A stretch of 64,000 nucleotides of DNA from Microthyrium microscopicum (Eukaryota > Ascomycota > Dothideomycetes > Microthyriales > Microthyriaceae): contig MU004234.1 in assembly GCA_010405405.1 (NCBI GenBank), forward strand, positions 957,275 through 1,021,274, given 5' to 3'. The notes beneath the pieces were generated by a model that was not told where the DNA came from, did no database searches, and worked only from the letters and a program-made list of their open reading frames with translations. The first letter of the stretch is position 1. The number at the start of each line of letters is the position of its first letter. The translations under genes were made by a program, and so were the position numbers. Positions 11,168-21,262 of this stretch are shown here, one piece after another.

Positions 11168-12982
11168 TTAAATGCTGCCAGGCTTTGCCATGGTATCTTT
11201 GGTGTCCTTGGGCGATTCCGCAGATGTTCGAGTATTGGTGATTCTTTGCATACATATTTCGTAGCCTAGTATTGACATTGAGTGATGGAGGCTTGGCCCA
11301 GGGAGTCCCCAAGTAATCCAAGCGCGAAGGTACTTGTAGATAATCCTACGAGCGGCTGGGATTGGATGAAACTGTCCTTGAACAAGCTCGTCGTCATAGC
11401 CCCGATACTTTCTTGCAAGTTTATCAACAGTATCTTTCAAACATTCTTGCAGGTCTTCTGCGGTGAAGGCACGCCCGTCACTCTCGGCTATTGCCCATTT
11501 GCCCATTGCTTCTGTCATCAGCGTGCGAATGCTTTCTTCGGTTGGCTCAAAAGTGGCTTGCTCTCGTAGAAACCTTTCAGAGGGTTCTGAAGCTTTGATT
11601 GTAATGATCTGTGGAGGGTTGTTGGTGAGCAGGTAGCGCCTACCATCGATCCATTTGTCTGTAGAAGCTGGGACATCGTTGGCCTGTTGGATAATCTCGG
11701 CGATCCTTTGATCCAATTTCCGGGCATCATCCATTCCAAGTGACGCCAGGTCTGCCCGGGAAACTTGCTTCCGGACAGCATTTGCGATAAGTGATATAGC
11801 TTCTTGGGCTTCACTGCCGCCTTGCTGCAGCTGTAGTTTGATATGTTTCATCTGCAGGTTTTCCAATCTCTCCAAGTCGACTATAGGCATCGATTTTTTG
11901 AGCTTGAAATCAAACTATCATGCAATTAGCAAGCGTCAACATATATGACACGGACATACCTCTTGGACCATATCCTCCAAAGTAAAGATTTCACCCGCTT
12001 CTCGACCTTGGATATGCTTCCAGCCCAAAAGGGCTAAATAGTTCATCAACGCGCCGGGAAGGACCTCATCCTTCAGATTACCGAGATTGAAGACCTGAGC
12101 ACGCTTGCTTAGCTTACTCATATCCTTATCACGCAGCAAGCCAACATGCGCAAATTCGGGTGGATCCCAGCCAAATGCTCGGTATAACGAGAGATGTTTC
12201 GGCGTCGACATGATCCATTCAGCGCCACGAATAACATGCGTGATCTCCATAAAATGGTCATCCACGACATTCGCCATATGGTAGGTGGGGAATCCATCAG
12301 CTTTGATCAAAACTCCATTGTTAGCAGAGTTACGTTCCCGCCCGAGTCTGTGTTTCTTCTCTGGCGCAATTTTCCCGAAAACCAAGTCCTTAAAGCCTTG
12401 TGGCGGTGATTTGTCTATCAGCCTGATGATGTGAGATTCGCCTGCTCTTTCTTCTGCTTCATCGTTTGAGATATTGGTACAAGTGCCATCATATTCTACT
12501 GGTAGGCCCTGCTTGATTTGGAGCGCTGCTTTCTCGCGCAAAAGCTGTGGTGAGCAGAAGCATCGATATGCATGCCCTGTGCGCACCAATTCCTCTGCAT
12601 GTTCGCGGTAGATGTTTCTTACGCCCTTGACCCTCTCCGATTGTTTATAAGGTCCATGAGGCCCACCGACTAGTGGGCCTTCATCCCATTGTAACCCGGC
12701 CCATTGGAGATCGTTGATTATCCGCTGCTCCGCTCCAGGTACTGTTCGTTTGGTGTCGGTGTCTTCGATGCGCAATATAAACTGACCACCGGTTTTCTTC
12801 GCCCAGAGATAATTGAGAAGCGCTGTTCGAAGCGACCCCAAATGAGTAAAGCCAGTGGGAGATGGCGCGAATCGCGTTCGAGCTGGTTTCAAGGTACTGG
12901 ATGACAAGAAGCGAACGGCGGTCGTGAGAGGAGAGAGCCCGTGGCGCGCTGGTATTATACGCGTACTATGAAATAGCATCAC
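11168..12982 (-). CDS. MSE1: mitochondrial glutamyl-tRNA synthetase
   Basis: A class I aminoacyl-tRNA synthetase that charges tRNA-Glu in mitochondria. Minus-strand exons 12982-11960 and 11914-11168 flank a 45-bp phase-0 intron with a GTATGT donor, giving 589 residues. The N-terminus (RIIPARHG...AVRFLSSSTLKPART) is a typical basic, Ser-rich mitochondrial presequence. The HIGH-type motif is SPTGFTHLGS (residues 41-50), followed by RIEDTD, and the KMSKS-type motif is DMSKLSKR (287-294). The second exon encodes the helical anticodon-binding region ending near SILGYEICMQRI. Length and order agree with fungal mitochondrial GluRS, and the eukaryotic cytosolic-type N-terminal extension is absent. 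No sign of damage. Confidence 0.95.
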
Positions 12983-13375
12983 ATCTGATGCATTGAAAGA
13001 AGCGAACGGAGAAAACGGTTAATCCTGAGCAGCTGGAGGTTCTATAGGTGTGGCATTCGCGATGGATGACTCTCGTGTATAAATTTCTGGGGTCGGAAAT
13101 AACAAAAGTCAATGACCCGGGAATAACCGAGCTCCTACTTTTCTCCAACATGAGGTCTGTGGTCAATTCCTACTCGACGCGCTCAAACACGCACATCATC
13201 AATTCTATCTTGGAAGTTATAATGAGAATCTATTAGACAGTACGCCATCACAACAATCGATGAACGAACTACTCCCTTAGCCCAAGATATGATCTTGATC
13301 TTGGAGACTGACATATAAGGTACCGCATTGCGCTGCTTCACGCGCCTGCGCCAGCTAACATCATGAGAACATCTC
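12983..13375. other. intergenic, upstream of GluRS
   Basis: About 390 bp between the GluRS start and the stop codon of the broken monooxygenase. No gene or repeat seen. Confidence 0.5.
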
Positions 13376-13533
13376 TCAAAGCTTCGATGCTTTGGCTGTC
13401 TTTTTCAGTACTTCCAGCGCATCTCTTCTTACTTCTTCCGTGATCTGTCGAGCAGACATCGATTGCGTCACTAATCCAACACCAGTCCCTGCGTAGGTCG
13501 TCAACCGCCCGTTTTCTCCCCATCCGCTATCTC
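13376..13533 (-). pseudogene. nitronate monooxygenase, C-terminal fragment (cut off by transposon)
   Basis: Read on the minus strand from the edge of the transposon, this stretch encodes WGENGRLTTYAGTGVGLV, the conserved C-terminal block of fungal nitronate monooxygenases (formerly 2-nitropropane dioxygenases). It runs to a stop at 13376-13378 after about 50 further residues. It is the missing end of the gene whose N-terminal 305 residues lie at 16694-17609. The two parts continue each other exactly at the 9-bp target duplication of the inserted element, so the split is recent enough for both sides to stay free of further stops. Confidence 0.88.
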
Positions 13534-13542
13534 TAGCTTTTA
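13534..13542 (+). repeat. target site duplication, left copy
   Basis: TAGCTTTTA, matching the right copy CAGCTTTTA at 16685-16693 except for T/C at the first base. A 9-bp duplication is the size typical of Mutator-like elements. Confidence 0.85.
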
Positions 13543-13620
13543 GGCAATTGTTAAGTGGCCTCAGCTAATTCTGAGGTAGCCCTAGAAGGATCTTAGGTAG
13601 CCTCAGCCGCCATTATCTAA
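13543..13620 (+). repeat. MULE terminal inverted repeat, left
   Basis: A 78-bp repeat starting GGCAATTGTTAAGTGGCC. It matches the reverse complement of 16607-16684 except at 8 positions, all of them transitions. It contains three spaced copies of a GTGGCCTTAG-like motif, possibly transposase-binding sites. Confidence 0.92.
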
Positions 13621-16606
13621 ATAATTATCTACCAATCCTATATTAATCTAACCTTAAGTAGCCTTAGTCTAACCTAATATAGTAATATCTTAAAAAATAA
13701 AAATAGATTACTACTAAGCCTTACTTCTAACTTTATATCTAACTTTATATCCTTAATTATTACTACTATTACTATAACTACTACTTCTTTATAATATAAT
13801 TACTTAACTATAAACTAACCAAAATAGACTAATTTAACGTTTCTTATATCCTTAACCTTTTCTCTACTAACGTTATTTATCCTACCTAGTAAAAAGGCCT
13901 TAACGCTATTTATGTTTATAGTAAAATCTATAAATATTATATTAAATAAAAGCGTAGTTCTCCCTCTAAATTAAATCCTAATAATGTATATATTTAGTAT
14001 ACTAAAACTAGTAAACCCTTTTACTATAGAGATACCTTCTATAATATTAAAAGCGTAAAAGATTATTATCCTTATAACTATTAAATTATATAAAGCAAGA
14101 ATAAAGCTCTTCTAAGATAAATTATTAATTATTAAGGTACCTATTATAACTATCCTATAGTATAAATAGATACTACTTATGCTACTATTTAATTATAGGC
14201 TTAAGAAGCTTTAAGAATCTACGACGAAGTTACTACTTTATCTTTAAATAAGAGGACGTTACTAAGTAAGATAATAATAACCCTTTAATGTAAATATCCT
14301 AACCTTATAATTACTATTTAGGATATCTATAATATAAGAAGCCTTAATAAGATAATTTAACTTACTAGATATACCTTAATTAATATTATAGTAGCTAAAT
14401 TATATACGCACCCTAAATTTATATATAAAATCTAAGTATGCTAAAATAAGCTTATAAGCCTATTATTAGTATCTAAATAGTCTATTAAGCTTTATTAAAC
14501 TTATCCTAATATTTTACTCTTTAATTTAATATACTAAACTAATAAATATAAGATGCTAATATTCTATATTAATATAGTAATAGCAATAAATAAATACTTT
14601 AGCGTAGCGTTTATATATATAATAAGTAAAGATAAAGTATAATATTAATAGGTGCTAAAAGCGTTTAATAAGAAGATTTAACTAGGAATTTCTCTCCTAA
14701 ATATTGTCCTTATAGACTACTACTTAGTGCTAAAGAATGCCCTTATAATGTTAATTCCTAATTCTTAATTAATATGTTAATATTACTATAAAGAAGCTAT
14801 TTATCTTTATATTAAGACATGTTAGAATTATCTTTAGTATCTTAAGGATCCTATAGGAAGGGCTATTACTACGCAGACTTAAGAATTAGCCTATAAGCTA
14901 TAGTTAAAGGTAGCTAAAATTCCCCTACTATTAGAGTTAATTTACTAATAAATTTATAGGTTCTTTACGCTTTAATAAAGCTTAAACTAAACGCTATATA
15001 AGAATATCTTAATACTATATTAAAAGTAGATAATAAAGGTCTCTACTTTATATTATATCTTAAGAAGACCTAGATGCTATAAAAATATTAACTTTATAAC
15101 GTCTATATCTCTAGAGTCTACTATTTAGGTATAAAAATAATTTCTCTACTAGAAGGATTATATAATGCTATTAAAGAATAGATTTAAAAGAATAGTAATC
15201 TTCTCTCTATCTTAAATACTCTAAAGGACGCTATTAAGGTTTAATATAAATAACTAAAAGATACTATAGGCTATGAAGCTAAATACGCGCTATATAATCT
15301 ACTACTATAGTATCTTCTTATTATATTAAGAATATTCTACTACTTTATTAGTAACTACGCTCTAGATTTAATAAAGAAGCAATATCTTAAGTATAAAAAT
15401 AAGGAATCTAGATAAGTTAAATATATAGAGTACTCTTTAACTTTTACTACTACTATAGGGTTATTATATAGTTATACTATTAAGCTAAAGCTTACTAAAG
15501 ACTCCTATTAGGTTCTTAATAAGGCTAATATTAATCCTTACTAGTTTTATAATTAATTTAAGTCTAGTAGAGAGTTAAATTATCCTTTATAATATCTTAT
15601 TAGTTAAGATCTATTGCCTAAAGTTACGTTAGGAATTTAGCCTTTAGATATTATTTATAGTAGTAAACGTCCTTAAGCATCTTAGTCTAATGCTTAGCCT
15701 AATTAACGCCTATAGGCTTTAATAAGTTAAATACTATTTTATACTAAGCTTTAGCCTATTCTATTGCTAGTGATAGTTAATATAGTAGCTATAGTAGCTA
15801 TAGCGTCTTAAGAATTTATTAATATTAAAGATTTAGATACTAAACTTATATAGACTTATACTATAGAACGCTAGCTACTACTAGAAGCTATAGAAGTAAT
15901 AGATCTTATAGTAGAATTAGGCCCTTCTTTATGACTTTAGCTAAATTTAAGCTTATAATCTTCTCTAGCTAAATACTAACGCTAAAATACTACTCTTTTT
16001 ATTTAATCTTTACCTAAATAAGTATTAAGTAAACGTACTATAGCTTTATTAAAGAAGGTACTTTAGATTAAAGTAGATTATTAGGCTATATAGATTAAAG
16101 AGCTAGAACGCTATTAGGCTAAGCAAGAGCGCTATTAAGCTAATCTTAAAGAACATCTTACTAAAGCTAAAGCTATAGCTATAAAGGCCTAAATTATTAC
16201 TTTAATAGCTATTACTATTATTAAGATAATAACGTATAAAGAAGTTACTACTACTACTACTATTTGCGTGCTAATTTAATTAACTAGAGGCTTAAATAAG
16301 AGAAGAAAGAGGCCTATTTAGTAGTATCTAGATAAATATTCTTAAAGATAGTTTAATACTAAGAATCTATATAAAGATTGTATATAAATTAGCTATAGAA
16401 TATATATATTATCTTTAATAATAGCTAGTAAGTCTAAATCTCTCTAAGGGCCTAATTTAGGTATAAAATTAGTATTTTTAAAGTTAATAATCTATATGCG
16501 CCCTTTAGGCGTTAATATAATATAATAACTTAATTTTAAGTAATATTTAACTACTACTAAGGCTACCTTAGATCTATAGTTAATTTCCTATTTAGGTTTA
16601 GATCCA

Positions 16607-16684
16607 TTAGATAACGGCGGCTAAGGCCACCTAAGATCCTTCTAAGGCCACCTTAGAATTAGCTAAGGCCACTTAACAATCGCC
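16607..16684 (-). repeat. MULE terminal inverted repeat, right
   Basis: The reverse complement starts GGCGATTGTTAAGTGGCC and runs 78 bp before diverging from the left repeat. It keeps G/C at some sites where the left copy has A/T and the reverse at others, so the two ends were mutated independently. Confidence 0.92.
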
Positions 16685-16693
16685 CAGCTTTTA
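16685..16693 (+). repeat. target site duplication, right copy
   Basis: CAGCTTTTA. This copy probably keeps the original base (C on plus, G on minus), because a minus-strand GGA codon fits the monooxygenase family better than the AGA seen at the left copy. Confidence 0.85.
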
Positions 16694-17609
16694 CTGCTTC
16701 GGCATACTTCGACTTGTTTTCTGTCCAGTCTATTCCCGCCATAGCATCATGATAACTCTGGTTGATCACACCTCTTCCACCATACTCTTTCGGCCAATCC
16801 GTCGTCCCTCGCAATTGGTCGTAGATACTACTTCTCACAGTACACTTTCCTCCATTATGCCTCTTGATGATCTCGTCCTTGTAGCCCTTTGAGAGGTTTG
16901 CCTCGTGGCTTGCAAGATATCTCGTACCCATACAGACGCCATCCGCACCGAGAGCCAAAGCAGCCGCGACTCCTCGCCCTTCGACGATACCACCAGTGGC
17001 AATCAGTATTGGATACTCCGCTGCCTTCAGCTCGCCGCTTTCTACTAGTGTTCCCAGCCCTGACGATACTTCCGGCAGCAATGAGATGATACTCGCAGAT
17101 TGATTCAGTCCATGGCCACCAGCATCACAGCCTTGCACGATGAGAACGTCTGGTTTGCATGATTTGACGACATCCATGGCGTCGTCAACACAGCCAACTT
17201 GTATCCAGATTTTCGTCGCGCCATTAGTGAGGCTCCGAGTTCGCTGTGTCCATTCTACAAGATTATCGTTGTGCCGAGGAGCAAAGAGCCAGATTGCTGC
17301 TGGTTTGTATTTCTTGATAGATGAGAGAGCAGCCTTGAGATCAGCGCCCCAGTTGAGAAATCCTACACCAACTGGAAGAGTTCCGTGATTTGCGACAAGT
17401 GGTGGTTCAATTTTGCTCAGAAGCCTGCGCGAATCCTCAAGAATTTGGTCGAGGTCGCTTTGATCACTGCCCGAGCCTATAAATCCAAGTCCTCCGGCCA
17501 ATGAAACCTCAGTTGCCAGCTCCGACAGAGCTATTTGCCTCATCGGGGCACTGACAATGAGAGGGGCTTTCGCCCAAGGATATTGAGCGATTATCCGGCG
17601 AGTTCCCAT
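16694..17609 (-). pseudogene. nitronate monooxygenase, N-terminal 305 residues (disrupted by MULE)
   Basis: An FMN-dependent TIM-barrel enzyme of the nitronate monooxygenase family, which oxidises alkyl nitronates such as propionate-3-nitronate. From the ATG at 17609 the frame shows the N-terminal barrel (LIVSAPMRQIALSELATEV, GGLGFIGSG), the FMN-site block VQGCDAGGHG, and the phosphate-binding ATGGIVEGRGVAAALALGADG. It then runs into the transposon and stops inside its inverted repeat near 16659, having lost the GRLTTYAGTGVGLV C-terminal block found at 13376-13533. No other damage is visible in this part. The truncated product would lack the helix and strand that close the barrel, so it is probably inactive. 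Confidence 0.9.
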
Positions 17610-18077
17610 GGTAAGGTCAATATTGTCAATATCAAGAGAACTCTGACTGTTGATATCGAGTTACAGAAAGTTATGTCGGTAACAGTCATGTCGCAGCGAC
17701 TCTGCATTTAGACTGCTAAGCTGAGGAGATGCAGAGCACAACTTACTTCCCTACAGCCGTTGAGCGGCATGACAGATGATTCACCACCACTAGCAGCGAT
17801 ACTTGTCGGTACGTTACCGTAGTGGGTACAATGCTAGTTGAGATCCACTTAATTTGACTGTATGCTTTAGTCTGTAAAGCTAAATGCATAACCTACTTTC
17901 ATTACCCTAGTTACTTTACGATTTCAACATTTTCAGGACCTCGATATTTAAATCATAGACGTGTATGACATTGCAGCTCAATGTCGCAGTATAAAACCCT
18001 AAAATGCACCACTTCTTGAATTGAGCGGGAGGTATAGAATATGTCACCCAGGTCGACAATTTGAACCAGAACAAACT
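17610..18077. other. divergent promoter region
   Basis: About 470 bp between the broken monooxygenase and the next plus-strand gene. No reading frame or repeat of note. Confidence 0.5.
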
Positions 18078-18291
18078 ATGGATGATATCTCTCGTACGTA
18101 TATGCTATAAGAGGCTGAATGACTTCTTCTCCAGCATTTTACGATGAGGGATCATTCAATGTTGCTAGATTAAAGATAATTTTGATGGTTGGGCTTTGCA
18201 CATTGATAGGTTCGTGTCGCTTTCTCAAACATGATTAATCTAAATTTTGATTGCTATAGGAATATCATCCATCAGGAACAGAACAAAATAG
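18078..18291 (+). CDS. candidate 40-residue single-pass membrane microprotein
   Basis: Three short exons (18078-18093, 18135-18209, 18260-18291) join in frame across introns of 41 and 50 bp with GTACGT and GTTCGT donors and CCAG/ATAG acceptors. The peptide starts MDDISPFYDEGSFNVARL, has one hydrophobic helix (KIILMVGLCTLIGISSI) and ends in a basic tail NRTK. The total is 123 nt, exactly 41 codons. The layout (acidic/aromatic N-terminus, single helix, basic end) resembles small organelle-membrane subunits, but I cannot name a family. It is too short to appear in normal gene calls. The alternative is that this is leader sequence of the CDC50 gene 209 bp downstream. Confidence 0.45.
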
Positions 18292-18320
18292 CAAGGGATT
18301 ATAATTCACTCTTGTAGAAA

Positions 18321-18467
18321 ATGGCTACGTCTAGTTCGACGTCTTCATACGATTCTTTCGGAAGGCGCGAGCAAGAAGCATGTTTTCGGCGTGACAGTAG
18401 GCGCGCCGTAACTTCCATCACTTCACGGGACTATCGCGGGCTGGTCAAGAAATTGCCAGACTTCTAA
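18321..18467 (+). other. possible upstream ORF before CDC50
   Basis: A 48-codon frame (ATG 18321, stop 18465-18467) rich in Ser and Arg, ending 32 bp before the CDC50 start. It could act as a translated leader ORF if transcription begins far enough upstream, or be chance. Confidence 0.25.
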
Positions 18468-18499
18468 ATAGTCTCCAAACCTTTGCTGTATGGGGCGAG

Positions 18500-20284
18500 A
18501 TGAAGGTGTTCTCCAAGTCGGGAGGGTCTACTCCCCACGAGCCGCCTCAGCAAGCCGATTCCGTTCACAGTAATGAAACTCCATCCAACTCATCACAAGG
18601 GAAGAAGGAAGTGAAAACCAGAAGGCCACCCAGTTCGTTGACCCTGACTATCTCGCGTAAAGCAGGAGAGCTAAGTGTATAAACAGATTCGGCTTTCCGT
18701 CAGCAGAGATTAAAAGCATGGATGTATGGGAGTTTTGATCTTGACCCAAAGGTTCTGTTCACTGACTTTTGACCAAGGCCCATTCTTACCATACGGACAG
18801 TGGTGCCGTTGTATTTTGCTGCTGGTCTTGTTCTTAGTCCTATTGGAGGATGGTTTCTCTATAATAGTGCAAAAGTAAGTCCTGTTTGCCCAATCGAAGA
18901 GGCGCAGGTTGACTAATGGACTTCAAGGTCAAAGAAATTGCGCTCGATTATTCAAATTGCGCCAATGAAGCAGATGAAACATATGCCGACATGCCATCTA
19001 AGCTCGTTGAACATCATTTCAGATCTAAAGAAAAAGTCCAGTCGCCGCAGTGGAAAGTAGAGCACAACACCACAGTGCAATATATGGACAGTCTGGTAAC
19101 AGTGCCTGACACAACCAAATGCTACCTCCAATTCACGATCCCCGAAGACATGCATCCACCCGTTCTTCTGTACTATCGACTAGAAAACTTTTACCAAAAC
19201 CACCGATTCTATCTCGCCTCCTTCAGCGCCAATCAGCTTGCAGGAAAGGCCATCACAGCTACCCAAGCCACCAACAGCGACTGCTCCAGACTTGCAGTAA
19301 ACGAACATGGAAAAGTGATCTACCCCTGCGGCTTGATAGCGAACTCCATGTTCAACGACACCATCCTCTCACCTCGCGTACAGTTTCCGGCAGCTGGGAA
19401 TCTCAGCCATGTATCGATAGTCTATCCCATGTCAAGACGAAATATTGCATGGGAACATGACAAGAAGCTCTACAGTAGAACAAATTACCAGCCTGGTGAA
19501 GCAGTGCCGCCTCCGCACTGGGCTCGGAGATGGAATTACACAGTCAGGATGCCTGACCTTACGAACGATGAATCATTCCATGTGTGGATGCGAACTGCAG
19601 GACTGCCCAAGTTCAGCAAACTGGCCATGCGCAATGACCAGGAGACATTGAAGAAAGGCGTGTATGAGCTTGAAATCTGGGATGGTAATTCGGTTCACCA
19701 AGACCCAGAGTTCAACAGACTAACTGTGCCGCAGAGTTCAACACCACGCTTTACGGTGGCAAAAAATCTATTCTTATTTCAACAAGAACTGCTACTGGTG
19801 GAAGAAATCCATTCATGGGCATTGCTTATGTTATCGTCGGCGTTATTTGCATCTTGCTGGGGGGTACTTTCACCATTTTGAATGCCCTCAAGACTAGGTA
19901 CGTAGTGTCTCCAGGGACAAAACAAGTGAGCCTTTTGGATGGAGTTCCCGTCTTCTACGATGGCTGCCGTAACACTTATAACAGAGTGACTGCTTCAATT
20001 ACTATCGTAGTCGATCATCTCACGTAAGTTCTACGACATTGATGGGCATTAAAGCAGTCACTCTTCAAGAAATGTTATAGTAGCCATGGTAGGATGAGAA
20101 TAGTCATCGAAACGGCTGACTTATTTTTTCCCTGCAAGCTATCCTAGGTGCTGTCTTTCTTCTGCATTTATTGACTTTTCTTAGGAAACTCGGCGATGAC
20201 AGCCAGTTATCTTGGAATAAAGCAAGATCGAAAAAAGTCTTGAACCCGCCTCCTGCAGATTCTCGAGTGCTAGACAGTTTCTAA
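18500..20284 (+). CDS. LEM3/CDC50: CDC50/LEM3 family P4-ATPase (flippase) beta subunit
   Basis: The partner subunit that lets P4-ATPases leave the ER and flip phospholipids across Golgi or plasma membranes. Six exons (18500-18632, 18687-18723, 18778-18874, 18928-19684, 19735-19897, 20185-20284) give 428 residues with every phase consistent. Family marks in order: RRPPNSAFRQQRLKAWMP before helix 1 (VVPLYFAAGLVLSPIGGWF), LDYSNC, VLLYYRLENFYQNHRFY, GLIANSMFNDTI, WMRTAGLPKFSKLAMRND, KSILISTRTATGGRNPF before helix 2 (GIAYVIVGVICILLGGTF), and the tail RKLGDDSQLSWN. Cys pairs and Asn-glycosylation sites lie in the lumenal part as expected. The first donor (GTTCGT) is unusual and the fifth intron, 287 bp, is long for this genome. 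The sequence is more diverged than I expect for a typical orthologue, so it may be a second paralogue. Confidence 0.93.
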
Positions 20285-20890
20285 CTTCAAAGTTGCGGAA
20301 TTCGTAGAGCCTGTCATTGGTTTCTGGTGTCGATATTGGTGTTTGTATTCCTAGGTTTCCTAATGTCAGAATCCGCACTTGTTATTCCCTACATTTATTC
20401 ATTATATCTCTAACAGCCTCTCCGGTTCATAACTCACTCACTTTATCGATATTATGACCTGAATAAGGTAGTCGTATTCTGTCAAGACAATACAAAGTTG
20501 ATTTCTGAGTAGTAGTCTTCCGTGTTCATGAAGGAAAATGCATTCGCAAGTACACTGTACGGCCTGATAATCCCTGATTGATAGCCAATCAAAAGAACTG
20601 GCTAGAGTGGGCGCACGCTAGTGTCTAGCGTCCCGCGGCCCGCATCCCTAACCCACTCCTTTGCGCGCCAGGGTATCCACTTACGTCAGCGGCTGTCAGC
20701 TCCCATTGAGGCCATTCACTGAGAGACGAGCAGTAGATGCGATGAATAAACCAGGGAATACGTTGGTATCGTTTTGTTTCGATTACGATATAGCTAATTT
20801 GATGCGAGTGCAGCGTGTTCGTCCACTCTTCAAGGCTAAATCAGAATGCAGCCAAAGCTCAAAAGAGCGACCATGCATGCCACGAAGCAA
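20285..20890. other. intergenic between convergent genes
   Basis: About 600 bp. A GC-rich patch around 20605-20680 (TAGCGTCCCGCGGCCCGCATCC region) stands out, but no gene or RNA is recognisable. Confidence 0.45.
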
Positions 20891-21262
20891 CTACTTGCCC
20901 GAATTATATCGAGATCCACCTTGTCCATCGTTGTAGTAGTTCGAGCCGTTGGAGTTTGAGTAGTAATAGCTGCCGTTACTGGGACTGATCAGGTACATAT
21001 ACATTGAATTTAGTTCGCAAGACATACGTGTTGGAATAGTGGTAGGAGTTGGAGTTAGAGGCATTGGAGCCGTAATCGCGAGAACAGTAATGGTTTCCCT
21101 AAGCACGTTAATTATGATTTAGAGATGATTGACGTTCATGGCTCAACTTACCTGACTATTGGTGCCAGAAGAGGTGGTGGTGTAGCTCTGGCCATTACCA
21201 GATGAGTCGGAGCCGGAGCTAGCGTTGGAAGACGAATTGCCGGAAGAAGAGTTGCCAGCCAT
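20891..21262 (-). CDS. small Ser/Asn/Tyr/Gly-rich conserved fungal protein, 89 aa
   Basis: Minus-strand exons 21262-21152, 21098-21028 and 20978-20891 (introns of 53 and 49 bp, GTAAGT/GTATGT donors) give exactly 90 codons. The product starts MAGNSSSGNSSSN, passes through GTNSQGNHYCSRDYGSNA and ends in short Tyr-rich repeats (NGSYYYSNSNGSNYYND). I recall small uncharacterised proteins of this make-up in many ascomycetes, with the same TNSQGNHYCSRDYG core and intron-rich structure, but I know no function. The splice site at 20979 was chosen because it gives SNTNGSYYY, which matches the internal repeat. There is no signal peptide or membrane helix. Low complexity suggests a disordered, perhaps condensate-forming protein, which is inference. 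Confidence 0.85.

Larger units (their letters stand above)
13543..16684 (+). mobile_element. RIP-degraded Mutator-like (MULE) DNA transposon
   Basis: A 3142-bp element with 78-bp terminal inverted repeats and a 9-bp target duplication, inserted in a nitronate monooxygenase gene. The interior is extremely AT-rich and full of TAA/TAG codons in every frame. On the plus strand one frame keeps MULE transposase landmarks: TNKYKM at 14538-14555, FSVAF at 14598-14612 and, after a DYY triplet, LKNAL at 14730-14744. These correspond to the T-x-K-T-N-x-Y-x-M, FxVAF and LxNAL stretches of the MULE transposase core. Stops sit where CAA, CAG, CGA or TGG codons would be expected, which is what C-to-T/G-to-A mutation produces. 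The transposase is therefore dead, and the element could move only if an active relative supplied the enzyme. Confidence 0.88.

Noticed and set aside
13543-16684. hAT-type identity for the large transposon
   Set aside because: An 8-bp duplication is possible, but 9 bp aligns the inverted repeats perfectly in register, the repeats are long (78 bp), and the readable transposase landmarks fit MULE.
19735-19881. Apparent frameshift and short C-terminus in CDC50
   Set aside because: Explained by the 50-bp intron at 19685-19734, which restores the conserved family sequence exactly.
20591-20660. GC-rich patch as a possible RNA gene
   Set aside because: Only short imperfect hairpins could be drawn, with no family signature.
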